Shown: piece after piece, positions 29,141-42,718 of the stretch
Layout: every line of letters begins with the position of its first letter
Numbering within the stretch: the stretch's first letter is position 1
DNA from: Pseudomonadales bacterium
GTDB lineage: Bacteria > Pseudomonadota > Gammaproteobacteria > Pseudomonadales > Azotimanducaceae
Reading direction: 5' to 3'
Length of the DNA stretch: 64,000 nt
Assembly (NCBI GenBank): GCA_022825925.1
Contig: JAJDVW010000037.1
Location: 16,504-80,503, forward strand
Program-made: the position numbers and the translations under genes
Notes under the pieces: model-generated
Told to the model about the DNA's origin: nothing
The model's input: only the letters and a program-made list of their open reading frames with translations
Databases searched by the model: none

Positions 29141-30056
29141 TCGCCAGGCGGTTCGGCAGGACCACCTCGACGCGGGATGCGGCACCGGCGCCGCCTGGGG
29201 CGATCGGGCCGAGACCGTGGGCCACCGCGGTCACGCCGGCCGCCTCCTCGAGCCTGCCCGCAGCGGCCGTCGCGCAGCGCTCCGCCGCGCCCGTCAGCGC
29301 ATCGACGGACCGGGGCCCGTAGACGTGGCACACGACGTGGAAGGTCTCGCCGGACAGCTCCCCGAGCCCCCCGGCCAGGTCGTCGAGCGCCGTGAGCGCC
29401 GCCGCCGACAGGTTCCCCGCGGCATCCGGCTCGACGCCCTCGACCACGACGAATCCGGTGCGCTCCAGGGCGCCCGCAAGCGTCAGGGTGGCGTCGAACG
29501 GGGTCGGGCCCTGCGGGACCACGATGTCGAGATGTGCGTACACGCGGCGGTTCCCGCGCTGCACCGCATAGAACGCGACGAGTTGCCCCTGCCCGTCCAC
29601 CCGGACCGGAGCGGCGAGATAGAACTGGTTGCGGTTCGGGGCGGCGAGTTCCGCCACGCCGAAGATCTGGTTCGCCCAGATCGTGCTGCGTCCGCAGTCC
29701 GGCCCCCGGCACGAGAACACGATCCCGGGGCTGATCGCGGCGATGCGCGTCTCGTAATGCGCGATCACGTCGTCCAGCCGCTCCCCGTCCGGAATCCGGT
29801 AGGTCACGCGGCTGAGCGGTCCCTCCACCCGGACCGCCTCCACCCGCACGTCCCGCTTGATCCTGTCCACCGGCGCCGTGATGAACTCGTAGGGCTCGGG
29901 CCCGCTGCTTTCGGTGTACTCCACGATCCAGGACCGCGGGAACCGCTCGACGGCGGACGGGTCGGCGGAGCCGGACACGTCCTCGGCGGCATGGGAAGCA
30001 AGTCCGAGCGCCACCAGACCCGCCCCACGCGCGGCCGCGGCGAGCGTTCGGGACAT
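29133..30056 (-). CDS. DUF4892 domain exported protein
   Basis: 307 residues with an Ala-rich, signal-like N-terminus (residues 1-24). The central region shows DUF4892 hallmarks: LSRVTYRIPDGERLDDVIAH, SCRGPDCGRSTIWANQIFG and AVQRGNRRVYAHLDI. The C-terminal half resembles an OmpA-like peptidoglycan-binding fold only loosely. Function unknown, probably periplasmic. It overlaps prmB by 8 bp. ATG 30056 has no strong Shine-Dalgarno. Confidence 0.75.
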   Translation of the reverse strand: MSRTLAAAARGAGLVALGLASHAAEDVSGSADPSAVERFPRSWIVEYTESSGPEPYEFITAPVDRIKRDVRVEAVRVEGPLSRVTYRIPDGERLDDVIAHYETRIAAISPGIVFSCRGPDCGRSTIWANQIFGVAELAAPNRNQFYLAAPVRVDGQGQLVAFYAVQRGNRRVYAHLDIVVPQGPTPFDATLTLAGALERTGFVVVEGVEPDAAGNLSAAALTALDDLAGGLGELSGETFHVVCHVYGPRSVDALTGAAERCATAAAGRLEEAAGVTAVAHGLGPIAPGGAGAASRVEVVLPNRLASD

Positions 30057-30076
30057 GACTGTCGTGTCGCGCAACA

Positions 30077-31111
30077 CTATGCCGCACCCAAGGCCGTACT
30101 CCAGGTTTCCGGGCTCGCGAACTCGACGTCCACCATCTGCTCGCTGGTCATCAGGTCGTTCACCACCTGGCCGATCCCGTAGCCCTCGTACAACACCCGG
30201 TGCAACCCCTCGACCAGGGGCATGTACACGCCGAGTTCCGTGGTCTTGGCGCGGATCACCCGCAGGGTGTTGACCCCTTCCGCGAGCCTGCCGAGCTGCT
30301 CCATGGCCTCGTCCAGCGTGCTCCCCTTGCCAACCTGGAAGCCGAGCTGGAAGTTGCGGCTGAGGGGGGACGTGCATGTCACCATGAGATCCCCGACTCC
30401 CGCGAGGCCCAGGAAAGTGAAGGGATTGGCGCCGAGGGACACCGCGAAGCGGCTCATCTCCGCCAGGCTGCGGGTGATGAGCATGGCGACCGTGTTCTGG
30501 CCGACCTCGAGCGCGGCCGCCATGCCGCAGATGATCGCGTAGACGTTCTTCAACGCGCCCCCGAGTTCGACGCCGTAGACATCGTCGCTGGAATAGACCC
30601 GCAGCGTCGGGCTCGCGAGCACGCGCCGCACGGCCGACCGCAGGTCCGCGGAGCGGCTCGCCACCACGGTACCGGTGAAGTGGGCGCCGGCGATCTCCTC
30701 CGCCAGGTTCGGCCCGCTGATCACGCCGGTCCCGCACTCGGGCAGCAGCTCGTCCAGGATCTGGCTCATCAGGCGGAACCCGTCGGACTCGACCCCCTTG
30801 GTGCCGCTGACCGCGAACGCGCCCGGTTTCGCGTGGGCCGCGACGTCCCGCGTCACCTGTCGGAAAGAGGCGCTCGGGACCGTCACGAAGAGGACGTCCG
30901 ACGCGCCGACGGACTCCGCGAGGTCGCCGCTCGGGACCACGTTGTCGTCGAGGGGATGGCCCTTCAGATACCGCCGGTTCTCGCGGTGCGCCCGCATGTC
31001 CGCGAGCTGGGCGGGATCGCGCATCCACAGGTATGCCGGAAAGCCGTTCTTCGCGACGATGTTCGCGATGGCGGTGCCGAAGTTGCCGGCGCCGACGATG
31101 GCTACCTTCAC
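30077..31111 (-). CDS. gpsA: Glycerol-3-phosphate dehydrogenase [NAD(P)+]
   Basis: Makes sn-glycerol-3-phosphate for phospholipid synthesis. 344 residues. Nucleotide-binding VAIVGAGNFGTAIA, the catalytic region GALKNVYAIICGMA with its Lys, and GLAGVGDLMVTCTSPLSRN. ATG 31111. Twenty base pairs separate it from the DUF4892 gene, suggesting one transcript gpsA-DUF4892-prmB-aroC. Confidence 0.97.
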   Translation of the reverse strand: MKVAIVGAGNFGTAIANIVAKNGFPAYLWMRDPAQLADMRAHRENRRYLKGHPLDDNVVPSGDLAESVGASDVLFVTVPSASFRQVTRDVAAHAKPGAFAVSGTKGVESDGFRLMSQILDELLPECGTGVISGPNLAEEIAGAHFTGTVVASRSADLRSAVRRVLASPTLRVYSSDDVYGVELGGALKNVYAIICGMAAALEVGQNTVAMLITRSLAEMSRFAVSLGANPFTFLGLAGVGDLMVTCTSPLSRNFQLGFQVGKGSTLDEAMEQLGRLAEGVNTLRVIRAKTTELGVYMPLVEGLHRVLYEGYGIGQVVNDLMTSEQMVDVEFASPETWSTALGAA

Positions 31112-31191
31112 GCGGCCCTCCCCCGTGCGTGGGCGGGGTATGGTAGCAAACGATCCCCTGGTTCAAGCCCCGTAGCGGGGCTGGTCCCGGC

Positions 31192-33057
31192 TTACGTCCC
31201 GGCGAGTTCCAGCAGCAGCCGATTGACCCGGCGCACGTAGTCTCCCGGATCGCCGAGCGGCTGTCCCTCCGCCAGGCTCGCCTGGTCGAACAGCACCCTG
31301 ACCAAGTCCGCGAAGCGGTCTCCATCGGCCTCGCCCTCGAGCTTCTCGACCAGGGGATGCCCGGGATTGATCTCGAAGTGGGGCTTGCTCTCCGGAAGCT
31401 GCTGGCCCGTCGCTTCCATGATGCGCCGCATCTGCGCCCCCACGTCGCCCTCGGCGAGCACGAGGCAGGCCGGCGAGTCCGTCAGGCGCACCGAACGCCG
31501 CACGCTCTCGACGCGGTCCTCGAGCACGTCCGCGATGCGCTTGCAGAACGCGTCGTCCGCGTCCGGTTCGTCCTCGGGGACACCCCCGGGCAGGTCGAGG
31601 TCGCCGCGCGAGACGTCCGCGAGGGGCTTGCCGTCGAACTCCTGCACGAACGACATGAACCACTCGTCGATGCGGTCCGACAGCAGCAGCACCTCGATGT
31701 TCCGCTGCCGGAACACCTCGAGGTGCGGACTCTGGCGCGCCGCCGCCAGGCTGTCGGCGACGAGGTAGTAGATGCTCTTCTGGTCGTCCCGCATGCGGCC
31801 GACGTAGTCCTCGAGCGATACGCGCTGGGCGTTCTCGTCGTCGGCGGTGGTGGTGAAGCGCAGCAGCTTCATGACCGCCTCGCGGTTGGTGAAGTCCTCG
31901 GCGACGCCCTCCTTCAGCACCTGGCCGAACTCGTCCCAGAACGTCGCGTAGTCGTCGCCCTCGAGCTTCGACAGCATGTCGAGGACGCGTTTCGCGAGCG
32001 CGCTTCGGATGGTCCGGACAGAGGCGTCCTCCTGCAGGATCTCGCGGGAGACGTTGAGCGGCAGGTCGCTGCTGTCGACGATGCCGCGCACGAAGCGCAG
32101 GTACAGGGGCAGGAACTGCTCCGCCTCGTCCATGATGAACACGCGCCGCACGTAGAGCTTGAGCCCCCGCGGAGACTCGCGGTTCCACAGGTCGAACGGC
32201 GCGCGGCGCGGCACGAACAGGAGGCTCGTGTACTCGAGCTTGCCCTCGACCCGGTTGTGGCTCCAGGCGAGCGGGTCCTCGTAGTCGTGGGAGACGTGCT
32301 TGTAGAACTCCCGGTACTCGTCGTCGCCGACCTCGCTGCGCGAACGGGTCCACAGGGCGGTCGCGGCGTTGACGGTCTCGTCTTCCGGGCCCGCGTCGTC
32401 GCCTTCCTCTCCGTCCTGGCCGTCCGCGGCCTCGCCCGCCATCACCACCGGCACGGCGATGTGGTCGGAGTACTTGCGCACGACGTTGCGCAGCCGGAAC
32501 GCCTCGGCGAACTCGTGGGCGTCGCTCGTGAGCCTCAGCACGACGGACGTGCCCCGGTCGGCCTCCGCCTTCTCCACGGTGAACTCGTCCTCGCCGCTCG
32601 AGGTCCAGCGGGTGCCCGTCTCCGTGCCCGCCTTGCGGGTCAGCACCGTCACCTCGTCCGCGACCATGAACGCGCTGTAGAAGCCGACGCCGAACTGCCC
32701 GATGAGCTGCCCGTCCTTCTGCTGGTCCCCGGTGAGCGACCCGAAGAACTCCGCCGTCCCCGAACGCGCGATCGTGCCGAGGTTCTCGACCACCTCCTCA
32801 CGGGTCATGCCGATGCCGTTGTCGGCCACCGTGAGCGTCTTTTCGTCGGCGTCGAAAGCGATCCGGATGCGCAACTCCGGGTCGTCGGCAAGCAGGCCGT
32901 CGTCCGACAGCGCCGCGAAGCGCAGCCGGTCGATGGCGTCCGACGCGTTCGAGATGAGTTCCCGCAGGAAGATCTCCCGGTTCGAGTACAGGGAGTGCAC
33001 CATCAGGTGCAGCAGTTGCTTCGCTTCCGTCTGGAAGCCCAGGGTTTCGGCTGTCAT
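31192..33057 (-). CDS. htpG: Chaperone HtpG (Hsp90)
   Basis: 621 residues. GHKL ATPase N-domain: [47 protein letters not shown]. Middle-domain catalytic loop [13 protein letters not shown]. An acidic insertion ([20 protein letters not shown]) in the N/M linker is usual for the family. ATG 33057 gives [17 protein letters not shown] near-consensus heat-shock promoter precedes it. Confidence 0.97.
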   Translation of the reverse strand: MTAETLGFQTEAKQLLHLMVHSLYSNREIFLRELISNASDAIDRLRFAALSDDGLLADDPELRIRIAFDADEKTLTVADNGIGMTREEVVENLGTIARSGTAEFFGSLTGDQQKDGQLIGQFGVGFYSAFMVADEVTVLTRKAGTETGTRWTSSGEDEFTVEKAEADRGTSVVLRLTSDAHEFAEAFRLRNVVRKYSDHIAVPVVMAGEAADGQDGEEGDDAGPEDETVNAATALWTRSRSEVGDDEYREFYKHVSHDYEDPLAWSHNRVEGKLEYTSLLFVPRRAPFDLWNRESPRGLKLYVRRVFIMDEAEQFLPLYLRFVRGIVDSSDLPLNVSREILQEDASVRTIRSALAKRVLDMLSKLEGDDYATFWDEFGQVLKEGVAEDFTNREAVMKLLRFTTTADDENAQRVSLEDYVGRMRDDQKSIYYLVADSLAAARQSPHLEVFRQRNIEVLLLSDRIDEWFMSFVQEFDGKPLADVSRGDLDLPGGVPEDEPDADDAFCKRIADVLEDRVESVRRSVRLTDSPACLVLAEGDVGAQMRRIMEATGQQLPESKPHFEINPGHPLVEKLEGEADGDRFADLVRVLFDQASLAEGQPLGDPGDYVRRVNRLLLELAGT

Positions 33058-33093
33058 CTTTCCTCGACGCGGGCGACCAAGGGGCTTGCCCGT

Positions 33094-33122
33094 ACATGGT
33101 GGCGGGCCCACACGGTTTCAAG
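33094..33122 (-). promoter_or_regulatory. Sigma32 (heat-shock) promoter of htpG
   Basis: On the minus strand CTTGAAA (33122-33116), a 14-bp spacer, then CACCATGT (33101-33094). The enterobacterial sigma32 consensus is CTTGAAA-N11-16-CCCCATNT, so the -35 is perfect and the -10 has one mismatch. It lies 37 bp upstream of the htpG ATG. Confidence 0.75.
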
Positions 33123-33130
33123 CGCGCCAA

Positions 33131-33163
33131 TCGTTCCCGCTTCGTTCGCGCTTCGTTCCCGCC
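33131..33163 (-). repeat. Three 11-bp tandem repeats upstream of the htpG promoter
   Basis: Plus-strand units TCGTTCCCGCT, TCGTTCGCGCT and TCGTTCCCGCC lie at 33131-33141, 33142-33152 and 33153-33163. They sit just upstream of the sigma32 -35 box (about -45 to -75). An 11-bp period places each copy on the same face of the helix, as for a multimeric activator or repressor site. Confidence 0.55.
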
Positions 33164-33216
33164 GGGAGGATTCGCCTCGCGGCCGGCCGACTCCAGGGCC
33201 CGGCCGGCGGCGACCG

Positions 33217-34767
33217 TCAAGCCGTGGCGTGCTCGAACGCCACCACGTTGCGCGACGCGCTGCTGAACTCGACGCCCACCAGGTGGACGCCCACGCCGGG
33301 CGCGCGGTACTTGTCCGCGTAACCCCGATCCCTGAGTTGCCTCATCGCGCCGCCCTCGCCGGCCTGCTCCACCACCTTGAACTCGAACACGTACACCCGG
33401 CCCTCGAAACGCACCGCCATGTCGAGGCGGCCGTGGCTCGTACTCTCCTCGACCGCCACGTCGAGGCCCAGCGCGGCGAAGTGCGAGTAGAAGACGCTCG
33501 CGTAGTAGCCCTCGAAGTTGGCGATGTCGTTGTTCGTGTACCACTCGTACGGGATGCTCGCGAAGAACGACCGGAACAGCGCCTCGAGGCCGGGGAGGTC
33601 GTTCTCCTTGAGCAGATCGTAGAGGCGGTCGGTGTTGCGCATCCGAGCCGCGTCGTTGCGCACCCAGTGGCGCAGCAGCGACTCGTTGAGGCCCAGGCGC
33701 ACCTCCCGGTTCGGGTAGCCGAGGCGGTAGCTGGTCCGCGCGCCGCGCCGTTCCTCGCCCTGGATGGTCAGGTAGCCGGTCTGGAACAGCAGCGCCTCGG
33801 TGCCGATCGCGCCGACGTCGAAGGCCGACAGCAGTTCCTCCGTGCCGCGCATGCCGTCGAGGTCCACCGAACGCACCCGCCGTTCGGCGAGGAGGTCCAC
33901 CAGGAACCGCGGCGAGCCGGTTTCGAACCAGTGCGCCTTGAACTCCCGGTTGCGGAACAGCAGGAGGATGTCGAACGGGTTGTACACCCTCTCATCGCCG
34001 AGCCAGGAGTAGCCGTTGTACCAGTCTCGGATCTCGTCCCGGTCGAGGCCCGGCAACTCGGGCGCGAACACCTCGTCGAGGTCCGCCTCCGTGTAGCCGC
34101 AGATCGACGAGTAGCGGGGCTCGACCGTGATGTCCGTGAGGTTGTTCAGCCCCGAGAACAGGCTCACCTTGCTGAACTTGCTCACGCCGGTGATGAAGCT
34201 GAAGCGGATGTGCGCGTCACAGTCCTTGACCACGGCGTACAGGCCCCGGAGATAGTCGCGGTTCCCGCGCGCCACCTCCGGCGCGTCCAGCGCGTCGAGG
34301 ATCGGCTTGTCGTACTCGTCGATCAGCACCACCACGCGCCGGCCCGAGCGCTCGTGCAGGGTGCGGATCAGGTAGCGCAGACGCCCGGCGTCCGACGCGG
34401 CGGCCGGATCGGCGATGCCGGCCGCGTCCTCCATCTCGCGCAGGCGGTCACCCACTTCCGCGCGCAGGTCCCCGTCGCCCGCGAAGTGCCCGCTGCCGAA
34501 GCTCACGCGGACGACCGGATGGCGCACCGACCAGTCCCACCGGCCGTGGATGGCGAGGCCCCGGAACAGTTCCTCGCTGCCCTCGAACAGCTCCTTCAGC
34601 GTGTCCAGGAACAGGCTCTTGCCGAACCGTCGCGGGCGCGAGAGGAAGAAGTGCGTTCCGTCGCCGAGCAGGCGTTCGACGGACGGCGTCTTGTCGACGT
34701 AGTAGGCGTCGTCCTCCCGTATCTTGCGGAAGGTCTGGATGCCGATGGGAAGGCTGCGGCGTTCCAT
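33217..34767 (-). CDS. AAA-ATPase-like / PD-(D/E)XK nuclease family protein
   Basis: 516 residues. N-terminal AAA-ATPase-like domain (IGIQTFRKIREDDAYYVDKT): P-loop-like SRPRRFGKSLFLDTLKELF near residues 43-61 and Walker B-like VVVLIDEYDKPI near 144-155. C-terminal PDDEXK_9 domain with nuclease-type residues in HGRLDMAVRFEGRVYVFEFKV near 460-480. The family is abundant in Bacteroidetes and patchy in Proteobacteria. Its role is unknown, possibly mobile or defence-linked. It lies 91 bp downstream of sucD and looks like an accessory insertion. Confidence 0.85.
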   Translation of the reverse strand: MERRSLPIGIQTFRKIREDDAYYVDKTPSVERLLGDGTHFFLSRPRRFGKSLFLDTLKELFEGSEELFRGLAIHGRWDWSVRHPVVRVSFGSGHFAGDGDLRAEVGDRLREMEDAAGIADPAAASDAGRLRYLIRTLHERSGRRVVVLIDEYDKPILDALDAPEVARGNRDYLRGLYAVVKDCDAHIRFSFITGVSKFSKVSLFSGLNNLTDITVEPRYSSICGYTEADLDEVFAPELPGLDRDEIRDWYNGYSWLGDERVYNPFDILLLFRNREFKAHWFETGSPRFLVDLLAERRVRSVDLDGMRGTEELLSAFDVGAIGTEALLFQTGYLTIQGEERRGARTSYRLGYPNREVRLGLNESLLRHWVRNDAARMRNTDRLYDLLKENDLPGLEALFRSFFASIPYEWYTNNDIANFEGYYASVFYSHFAALGLDVAVEESTSHGRLDMAVRFEGRVYVFEFKVVEQAGEGGAMRQLRDRGYADKYRAPGVGVHLVGVEFSSASRNVVAFEHATA

Positions 34768-34858
34768 CCCCGAATCCTAGCAGGCCGCGTCATGGGACGG
34801 CTCTCTCCATGTCGGTCCGTGCCGGTACACTCATCGCAAAACGGGCGTCTGGTCTGCC

Positions 34859-35731
34859 CTACCAGCCCGTCACCTCCGCCAGCGCCTCCCCGATCTCCGC
34901 GAGGCTGCGTACGGTACGCACGCCCGCCGCCTCGAGCGCGGCGAACTTCTCGTCCGCCGTGCCCCGCCCGCCGGCGATGATGGCCCCCGCGTGCCCCATG
35001 CGTTTTCCGGGCGGCGCCGTCACCCCGGCGATGTAGGCGACCACGGGCTTCGAGACGCGTTCGGCGATGTACGCCGCGGCCTCTTCCTCGGCGGTCCCGC
35101 CGATCTCGCCCACCATGACGATGGCCTCGGTGTCCGGGTCCCCCTCGAACAGCTCCAGGATGTCGATGAACTGGCTGCCCGGAATCGGGTCGCCGCCGAT
35201 GCCCACGCAGGTCGACTGTCCGAAACCCTGGTCCGTCGTCTGCTGGACGGCCTCGTAGGTCAGCGTGCCGGAACGCGATACCACTCCCACCCGCCCGGGG
35301 AGATGGATGTCGGCGGGCATGATGCCGATCTTGCAGGCGCCCGGGGTGATGACGCCGGGACAGTTGGGGCCGATGAGCCGCGTGTCCGTGAGGTCGAGCC
35401 GCGCCTTGACCGCGAGCATGTCGAGGGTCGGGATCCCTTCCGTGATGCAGACGATCAGCTCGATGCCGGCGTCGAGGGCCTCGAGGATCGAGTCCTTGCA
35501 GAACGGCGCCGGCACGTAGATCACAGAGGCAGTGGCGCCGGTCTCCACGACGGCCTCCCGGACGGTGTCGAACACCGGCAGCCCGAGATGGCTGGCGCCG
35601 CCCTTGCCGGGCGTCACGCCCCCGACCACGCGCGTTCCGTAGGCGATGGCCTGCTCCGAGTGGAGCGTGCCCTGGGAGCCGGTGAAGCCCTGCACCAGCA
35701 CGCGGGTGTCTTGGTCGACGAGAACGCTCAT
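34859..35731 (-). CDS. sucD: Succinyl-CoA synthetase alpha subunit
   Basis: 290 residues. CoA-binding Rossmann domain ([19 protein letters not shown]), [14 protein letters not shown], and the phosphohistidine region [23 protein letters not shown] overlaps the sucC stop (ATGA). Last TCA gene of sucA-sucB-lpdA-sucC-sucD. Confidence 0.97.
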   Translation of the reverse strand: MSVLVDQDTRVLVQGFTGSQGTLHSEQAIAYGTRVVGGVTPGKGGASHLGLPVFDTVREAVVETGATASVIYVPAPFCKDSILEALDAGIELIVCITEGIPTLDMLAVKARLDLTDTRLIGPNCPGVITPGACKIGIMPADIHLPGRVGVVSRSGTLTYEAVQQTTDQGFGQSTCVGIGGDPIPGSQFIDILELFEGDPDTEAIVMVGEIGGTAEEEAAAYIAERVSKPVVAYIAGVTAPPGKRMGHAGAIIAGGRGTADEKFAALEAAGVRTVRSLAEIGEALAEVTGW

Positions 35732-36897
35732 GCCGCACCTCCGGCCGCCTGGATGGCTTTCCGCGCCGCGTCGGCCAGGGAGTCCGCGGTCACCAGATCG
35801 AGCCCGCTCGCCGCGAGCTTCTCCCCGCCGACGGCGGCGTTGTTGCCCTCGAAGCGCACCACCACCGGGACGTTCACGCCCACCTCCGTGACCGCGCCGA
35901 TGATGCCGTCGGCGATGGTCGCGCAGGACACGATGCCGCCGAAGATGTTGATGAGCACGGCCCTGACGTTCTCGTCCGACAGGATGATCCGGAACGCCTC
36001 GCCGACGGCCTCCTTCGTAGCGCCGCCGCCGACGTCGAGGAAGTTGGCCGGCGTGCCGCCGTAGAGCTTCGCGAGGTCCATGGTGCCCATGGCGAGTCCG
36101 GCGCCGTTCACCATGCAGCCGATGTTGCCGTCGAGGGCCACGTAGTTGAGTCCGAACTCGTCCGCGCGCGCCTCGCGCGGGTCCTCCTGGGTCGCGTCGC
36201 GCATCCCGGCCAGATCCCGCTGCCGGTACAGGGCGTTGTTGTCGATGTTCATCTTCGCGTCGAGGCAGTGAATGCGGCCTTCCTCGGTGACCACGAGCGG
36301 GTTGATTTCGACCAGGGAGCAGTCGAGTTCATGGAAGAGCTTCACCAGCTTGACGAAGATGTCCGTGAACTCCCGCACCTGGGTCCCCGAGAGCCCGAGC
36401 CGGAACGCCATCTCGCGCCCCTGGTGGGGCTGCGCGCCCACGTACGGGTCGATGGCGGCGCGCAGGATCTTCTCCGGGGTGTCCCGGGCGACCTGCTCGA
36501 TCTCGACGCCGCCCTCGGCGGACGCCATGACGACCACCCGCCTGGACGCGCGGTCCACGACCACGCCCAGGTAGAGTTCGGTCGCGATGTCCGTGCAGCC
36601 CTCGACGTAGACCTTGCCGACCGGCTGCCCTTCCGCATCGGTCTGGACCGTCACCAGGCTGCGGCCCAGGAACTCCTCGGCGAACGCCCGCACGGCGTCC
36701 TCGGAGTCCACCAGCCGGACACCCCCCGCCTTGCCGCGTCCGCCGGCATGGACCTGCACCTTGCAGACCCAGCGGTCGCCGCCGATCTCGCGGGCCGCGG
36801 CCACCGCCGCGTCGGGCGTGTCCGCGGCGTGACCCTCCGATACCGGCAGTCCGTACCGCGCGAAGAGTTCCTTCGCCTGGTATTCGTGCAGATTCAT
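35728..36897 (-). CDS. sucC: Succinyl-CoA synthetase beta subunit
   Basis: 389 residues. ATP-grasp fold beginning [19 protein letters not shown], with [14 protein letters not shown] and the catalytic loop [18 protein letters not shown]. It is coupled to sucD; lpdA lies 82 bp upstream. Confidence 0.97.
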   Translation of the reverse strand: MNLHEYQAKELFARYGLPVSEGHAADTPDAAVAAAREIGGDRWVCKVQVHAGGRGKAGGVRLVDSEDAVRAFAEEFLGRSLVTVQTDAEGQPVGKVYVEGCTDIATELYLGVVVDRASRRVVVMASAEGGVEIEQVARDTPEKILRAAIDPYVGAQPHQGREMAFRLGLSGTQVREFTDIFVKLVKLFHELDCSLVEINPLVVTEEGRIHCLDAKMNIDNNALYRQRDLAGMRDATQEDPREARADEFGLNYVALDGNIGCMVNGAGLAMGTMDLAKLYGGTPANFLDVGGGATKEAVGEAFRIILSDENVRAVLINIFGGIVSCATIADGIIGAVTEVGVNVPVVVRFEGNNAAVGGEKLAASGLDLVTADSLADAARKAIQAAGGAA

Positions 36898-36979
36898 GCG
36901 TTCTCCTCAGTGCGGGACGCGCCGCGGGCCCACTCGACGGCCCATGGTCACGCGCTCGCCCGTTACCCCTTCCCCGGAA

Positions 36980-39656
<2,677 letters not shown>

Positions 39657-39660
39657 GGGG

Positions 39661-42495
39661 TCATCCGAGCAGTGCGTCTTCCACGAGCTGTTGCTGGCGC
39701 TCGATGTGCTTGGCGAAGTATCCCGCCGCCGGGGAGGCGAACGCCACCCTCCCGGCGTACGTCAGGTACAGGTCCTGGTCGAGGCGCGTCAGCACGCGCC
39801 GCATGTGATGCTGGCTGGGATACCACGCGCCCTGGTTGGCCGGCTCTTCCTGGCACCAGATCGCGAGTTCCAGGTTGACGTAGGGGGCGATGACCTCTCC
39901 GAGTTCGGGCTCCGGGAACGGGTAAAGCTGCTCGATGCGGACGATGGCCACGCTGTCGAGACCCAGCTCGCGGCGCTTCGCGACCAGGTCGTAGTAGACC
40001 TTCCCGCTGCACAGCACCAGGCGGTCCACGCGGCTCGGGTCGGGGACGGACGCGTCGGGGATCACCGGCTGAAAGCTGCCGTCCGAGAGGTCCTCGAGGG
40101 TCGACACCGCCTCCTTGTGCCGCAGCAGGCTCTTCGGCGTCAGCGCGACCAGCGGCTTGCGCAACGGCCGGATCACCTGGCGCCGCAGCATGTGGAACAT
40201 CTGCGCCGGGGTCGTCGGCACGCATACCTGCATGTTGTGCTGCGCGCAGAGCTGCAGGTAGCGCTCGAGGCGCGCGGACGAGTGCTCCGGTCCCTGGCCC
40301 TCGTAGCCGTGCGGCAGGAGCATCACCAGGCCGCAGAGCCGGTCCCACTTCGTCTCGCCGCTCGAGACGAACTGGTCGATCACCACCTGCGCGCCGTTGG
40401 CGAAGTCCCCGAACTGCGCCTCCCAGACGACGAGGGCGTTGGGCGTGGTCGTCGCGTAGCCGTACTCGAACGCGAGCACCGCCTCCTCGGACAGCAGCGA
40501 GTCGTAGATGTCGAAGGTCGGCGATTCCGCCAGGTGGTTGAGGGGGACGTGCCGCTTGCCGTCCTTCTGGTTGTAGACGGACGCGTGACGGTGCGAGAAC
40601 GTGCCGACGCCGACGTCCTGCCCGGTCAGCCGCACGGGATGGTCCTCGTCGAGCAGCGTCGCGTACGCCATCATCTCGCCGAAGCCCCAGTTCACCGGGG
40701 CGGCCCCCGCCGCCATCCTGCGCCGGTCGTCGAAGATGCGCTGTACCTGGCGATGCAGCACGAAGCCCTCCGGCGTGCGGTTCGCGAGCTCCGCGAGTTC
40801 CTTCAGGCGGTTGCGGTCGAAGCGGGTGTCCGCCGGCGTGGTCCACTCGTGGCCCAGGTAGGGCCGCCAGTTCACGAACAGTTCGACGCTCGGCTCGTGC
40901 ACGAGGCTCAGGGCGACGTGCTCCCCGGAGTCGAGCGCGTCCCGGTAGCGCTCGGTCGAGTCGTCCACCTCCGCCTGCGTCACGACGCCTTCGGCCACCA
41001 GGCGGTCCGCGTAGATGGTGCGCGTCGTCGGGTGGGAGTGGATCGCGTGGTACATCAGCGGCTGCGTCTTCATCGGCTCCTCGGTTTCGTTGTGACCGCG
41101 GCGGCGGTAGCAGACGAGATCGATGACGACGTCCTTGCGGAACTGCATGCGGTAGTCGACGGCGAGCTGCGTGACGAACAGCACCGCTTCGGGATCGTCC
41201 GCGTTCACGTGGAAGATCGGAGCGCGCACCATCTTCGCGACTTCCGAGCAGTACTCGGTCGAGCGCGCGTCGTCGACGCGGTTCGTCGTGAAGCCGATCT
41301 GGTTGTTCACGATGACGTGCAGCGTGCCGCCGGTGTGGTAGCCGCGGGTCTGGGACATCTGGAACGTCTCCATGACCACGCCCTGCCCCGCGAAGGCCGC
41401 GTCCCCGTGGATCACGACCGGGACCACCAGGCTGCCGGTGTAGTCGCGCCGCCGGTCCTGCCGCGCCCGCACGGAGCCCTCCACCACCGGCGAGACGATC
41501 TCGAGGTGCGACGGGTTGAACGCGAGCGCGACGTGCATCTCGCCCCCCGGGGTCTCCACGTTGGACGAGAACCCCTGGTGGTACTTCACGTCGCCCATCC
41601 CGGTGCCGACGACCCGCCCCTCGAACTCGTCGAACAGGTCGCCCGGGTCCTTGCCGAGGATGTTCACGAGCACGTTCAGCCGGCCGCGGTGGGCCATGCC
41701 GATGACCGTCTCCACGACGCCGTGGGAGCCGGTGCGCTGCAGCATCTCGTGCAGCATGGGAATGAGGCTCTCCGCCCCTTCGAGCCCGAAACGCTTCGTG
41801 CCCGGATATCTCGCGTGCAGGTATTTCTCGAGGCCCTCGGCCGCGGTCAGGCGCCCGAGGATGCCGCGCCGCGTCTCCGCGCCGAACTGCGGACTCGAGC
41901 GCACGCTCTCCAGGCGTTGCCGCACCCACAACTGCTCCTCGGCGTCGGTGATGTGCATGTACTCCGCTGCCACCGGTCCGCAATAGGTCCGCTCCAGGGC
42001 GTCCACGATGCTGCGCAGCGGCGCCTGCCCTTCCTCGAAGAAGTGCGCGGTGCCGGTATGAAACCCCACGTCGAGGTCCGCATCGGTCAGGTGGTGGTAA
42101 CCGAGGTCGAGTTCCGGGGCGGGGCGCCGTTCCCACATGCCGAGCGGGTCGAGCCGCGCGCGGCGGTGGCCGCGGTGGCGGTACGCGCTGATCAGCTCCA
42201 GCACGCGCACCTGCCGACGCTCGTGCTCCGAGCTGATCGCGGTGCTGACCCGTTCCGGGCGCGCCTTCAGGCGATTGCGCCCGAGCCTCTCGAAGTGCTC
42301 GACGATGGCGCCGTGGGGCACGTCGCCGGTCTGCACGCCCTCGACGCGGGGCAGCTTGTCGAAGTAGCTGCGCCATTCCTCGCCGATGGCGTTCGGGTCT
42401 TCCAGGAAGCGCTCGTAGATCGCCTCGACGTAGGCGGCGTTGCCCCCGGACAGGTGGCTGCTCCTGCGCATCCTGTCGAGAAAGGAATCTGTCAT
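39661..42495 (-). CDS. sucA: 2-oxoglutarate dehydrogenase E1
   Basis: 944 residues, thiamine-diphosphate-dependent decarboxylase. N-terminal [34 protein letters not shown], then [33 protein letters not shown] and the TPP/Mg loop ending VNNQIGFTT. The open frame extends upstream, but ATG 42495 gives the family N-terminus. It heads the suc operon; its promoter would lie in the 223-bp gap to the divergent methyltransferase. Confidence 0.97.
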   Translation of the reverse strand: MTDSFLDRMRRSSHLSGGNAAYVEAIYERFLEDPNAIGEEWRSYFDKLPRVEGVQTGDVPHGAIVEHFERLGRNRLKARPERVSTAISSEHERRQVRVLELISAYRHRGHRRARLDPLGMWERRPAPELDLGYHHLTDADLDVGFHTGTAHFFEEGQAPLRSIVDALERTYCGPVAAEYMHITDAEEQLWVRQRLESVRSSPQFGAETRRGILGRLTAAEGLEKYLHARYPGTKRFGLEGAESLIPMLHEMLQRTGSHGVVETVIGMAHRGRLNVLVNILGKDPGDLFDEFEGRVVGTGMGDVKYHQGFSSNVETPGGEMHVALAFNPSHLEIVSPVVEGSVRARQDRRRDYTGSLVVPVVIHGDAAFAGQGVVMETFQMSQTRGYHTGGTLHVIVNNQIGFTTNRVDDARSTEYCSEVAKMVRAPIFHVNADDPEAVLFVTQLAVDYRMQFRKDVVIDLVCYRRRGHNETEEPMKTQPLMYHAIHSHPTTRTIYADRLVAEGVVTQAEVDDSTERYRDALDSGEHVALSLVHEPSVELFVNWRPYLGHEWTTPADTRFDRNRLKELAELANRTPEGFVLHRQVQRIFDDRRRMAAGAAPVNWGFGEMMAYATLLDEDHPVRLTGQDVGVGTFSHRHASVYNQKDGKRHVPLNHLAESPTFDIYDSLLSEEAVLAFEYGYATTTPNALVVWEAQFGDFANGAQVVIDQFVSSGETKWDRLCGLVMLLPHGYEGQGPEHSSARLERYLQLCAQHNMQVCVPTTPAQMFHMLRRQVIRPLRKPLVALTPKSLLRHKEAVSTLEDLSDGSFQPVIPDASVPDPSRVDRLVLCSGKVYYDLVAKRRELGLDSVAIVRIEQLYPFPEPELGEVIAPYVNLELAIWCQEEPANQGAWYPSQHHMRRVLTRLDQDLYLTYAGRVAFASPAAGYFAKHIERQQQLVEDALLG

Positions 42496-42718
42496 CCAGC
42501 TTGGCCTGAACTGAGCGCGGTCAAGGCTACCAAAAGAGCCGGGACGAGCGTTGACGCCGGAATCCCTGCTGCGTAGGCTCCGGCGCACCGGGGTGGCAGC
42601 CTCAGAATTCGAGGCTGGTTCACCCCACTCTCGTGGGAAGCGCCCGCCCTTGGCAACGGAAACCGATCGTCCGGAAACACAATCCGAGACCGTTGCGACT
42701 CCCGAGACACCCACCGGC

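Noticed and set aside
31357..34980. 1207-codon plus-strand frame antisense to htpG and the AAA/PDDEXK gene
   Set aside because: Same shadow pattern; both antisense genes have clear family motifs.
42551..42718. TTG start extending the DNA methyltransferase by 56 residues
   Set aside because: The extension is low-complexity and lies in the sucA upstream region; the ATG at 42719 is more plausible, though without a strong ribosome site.
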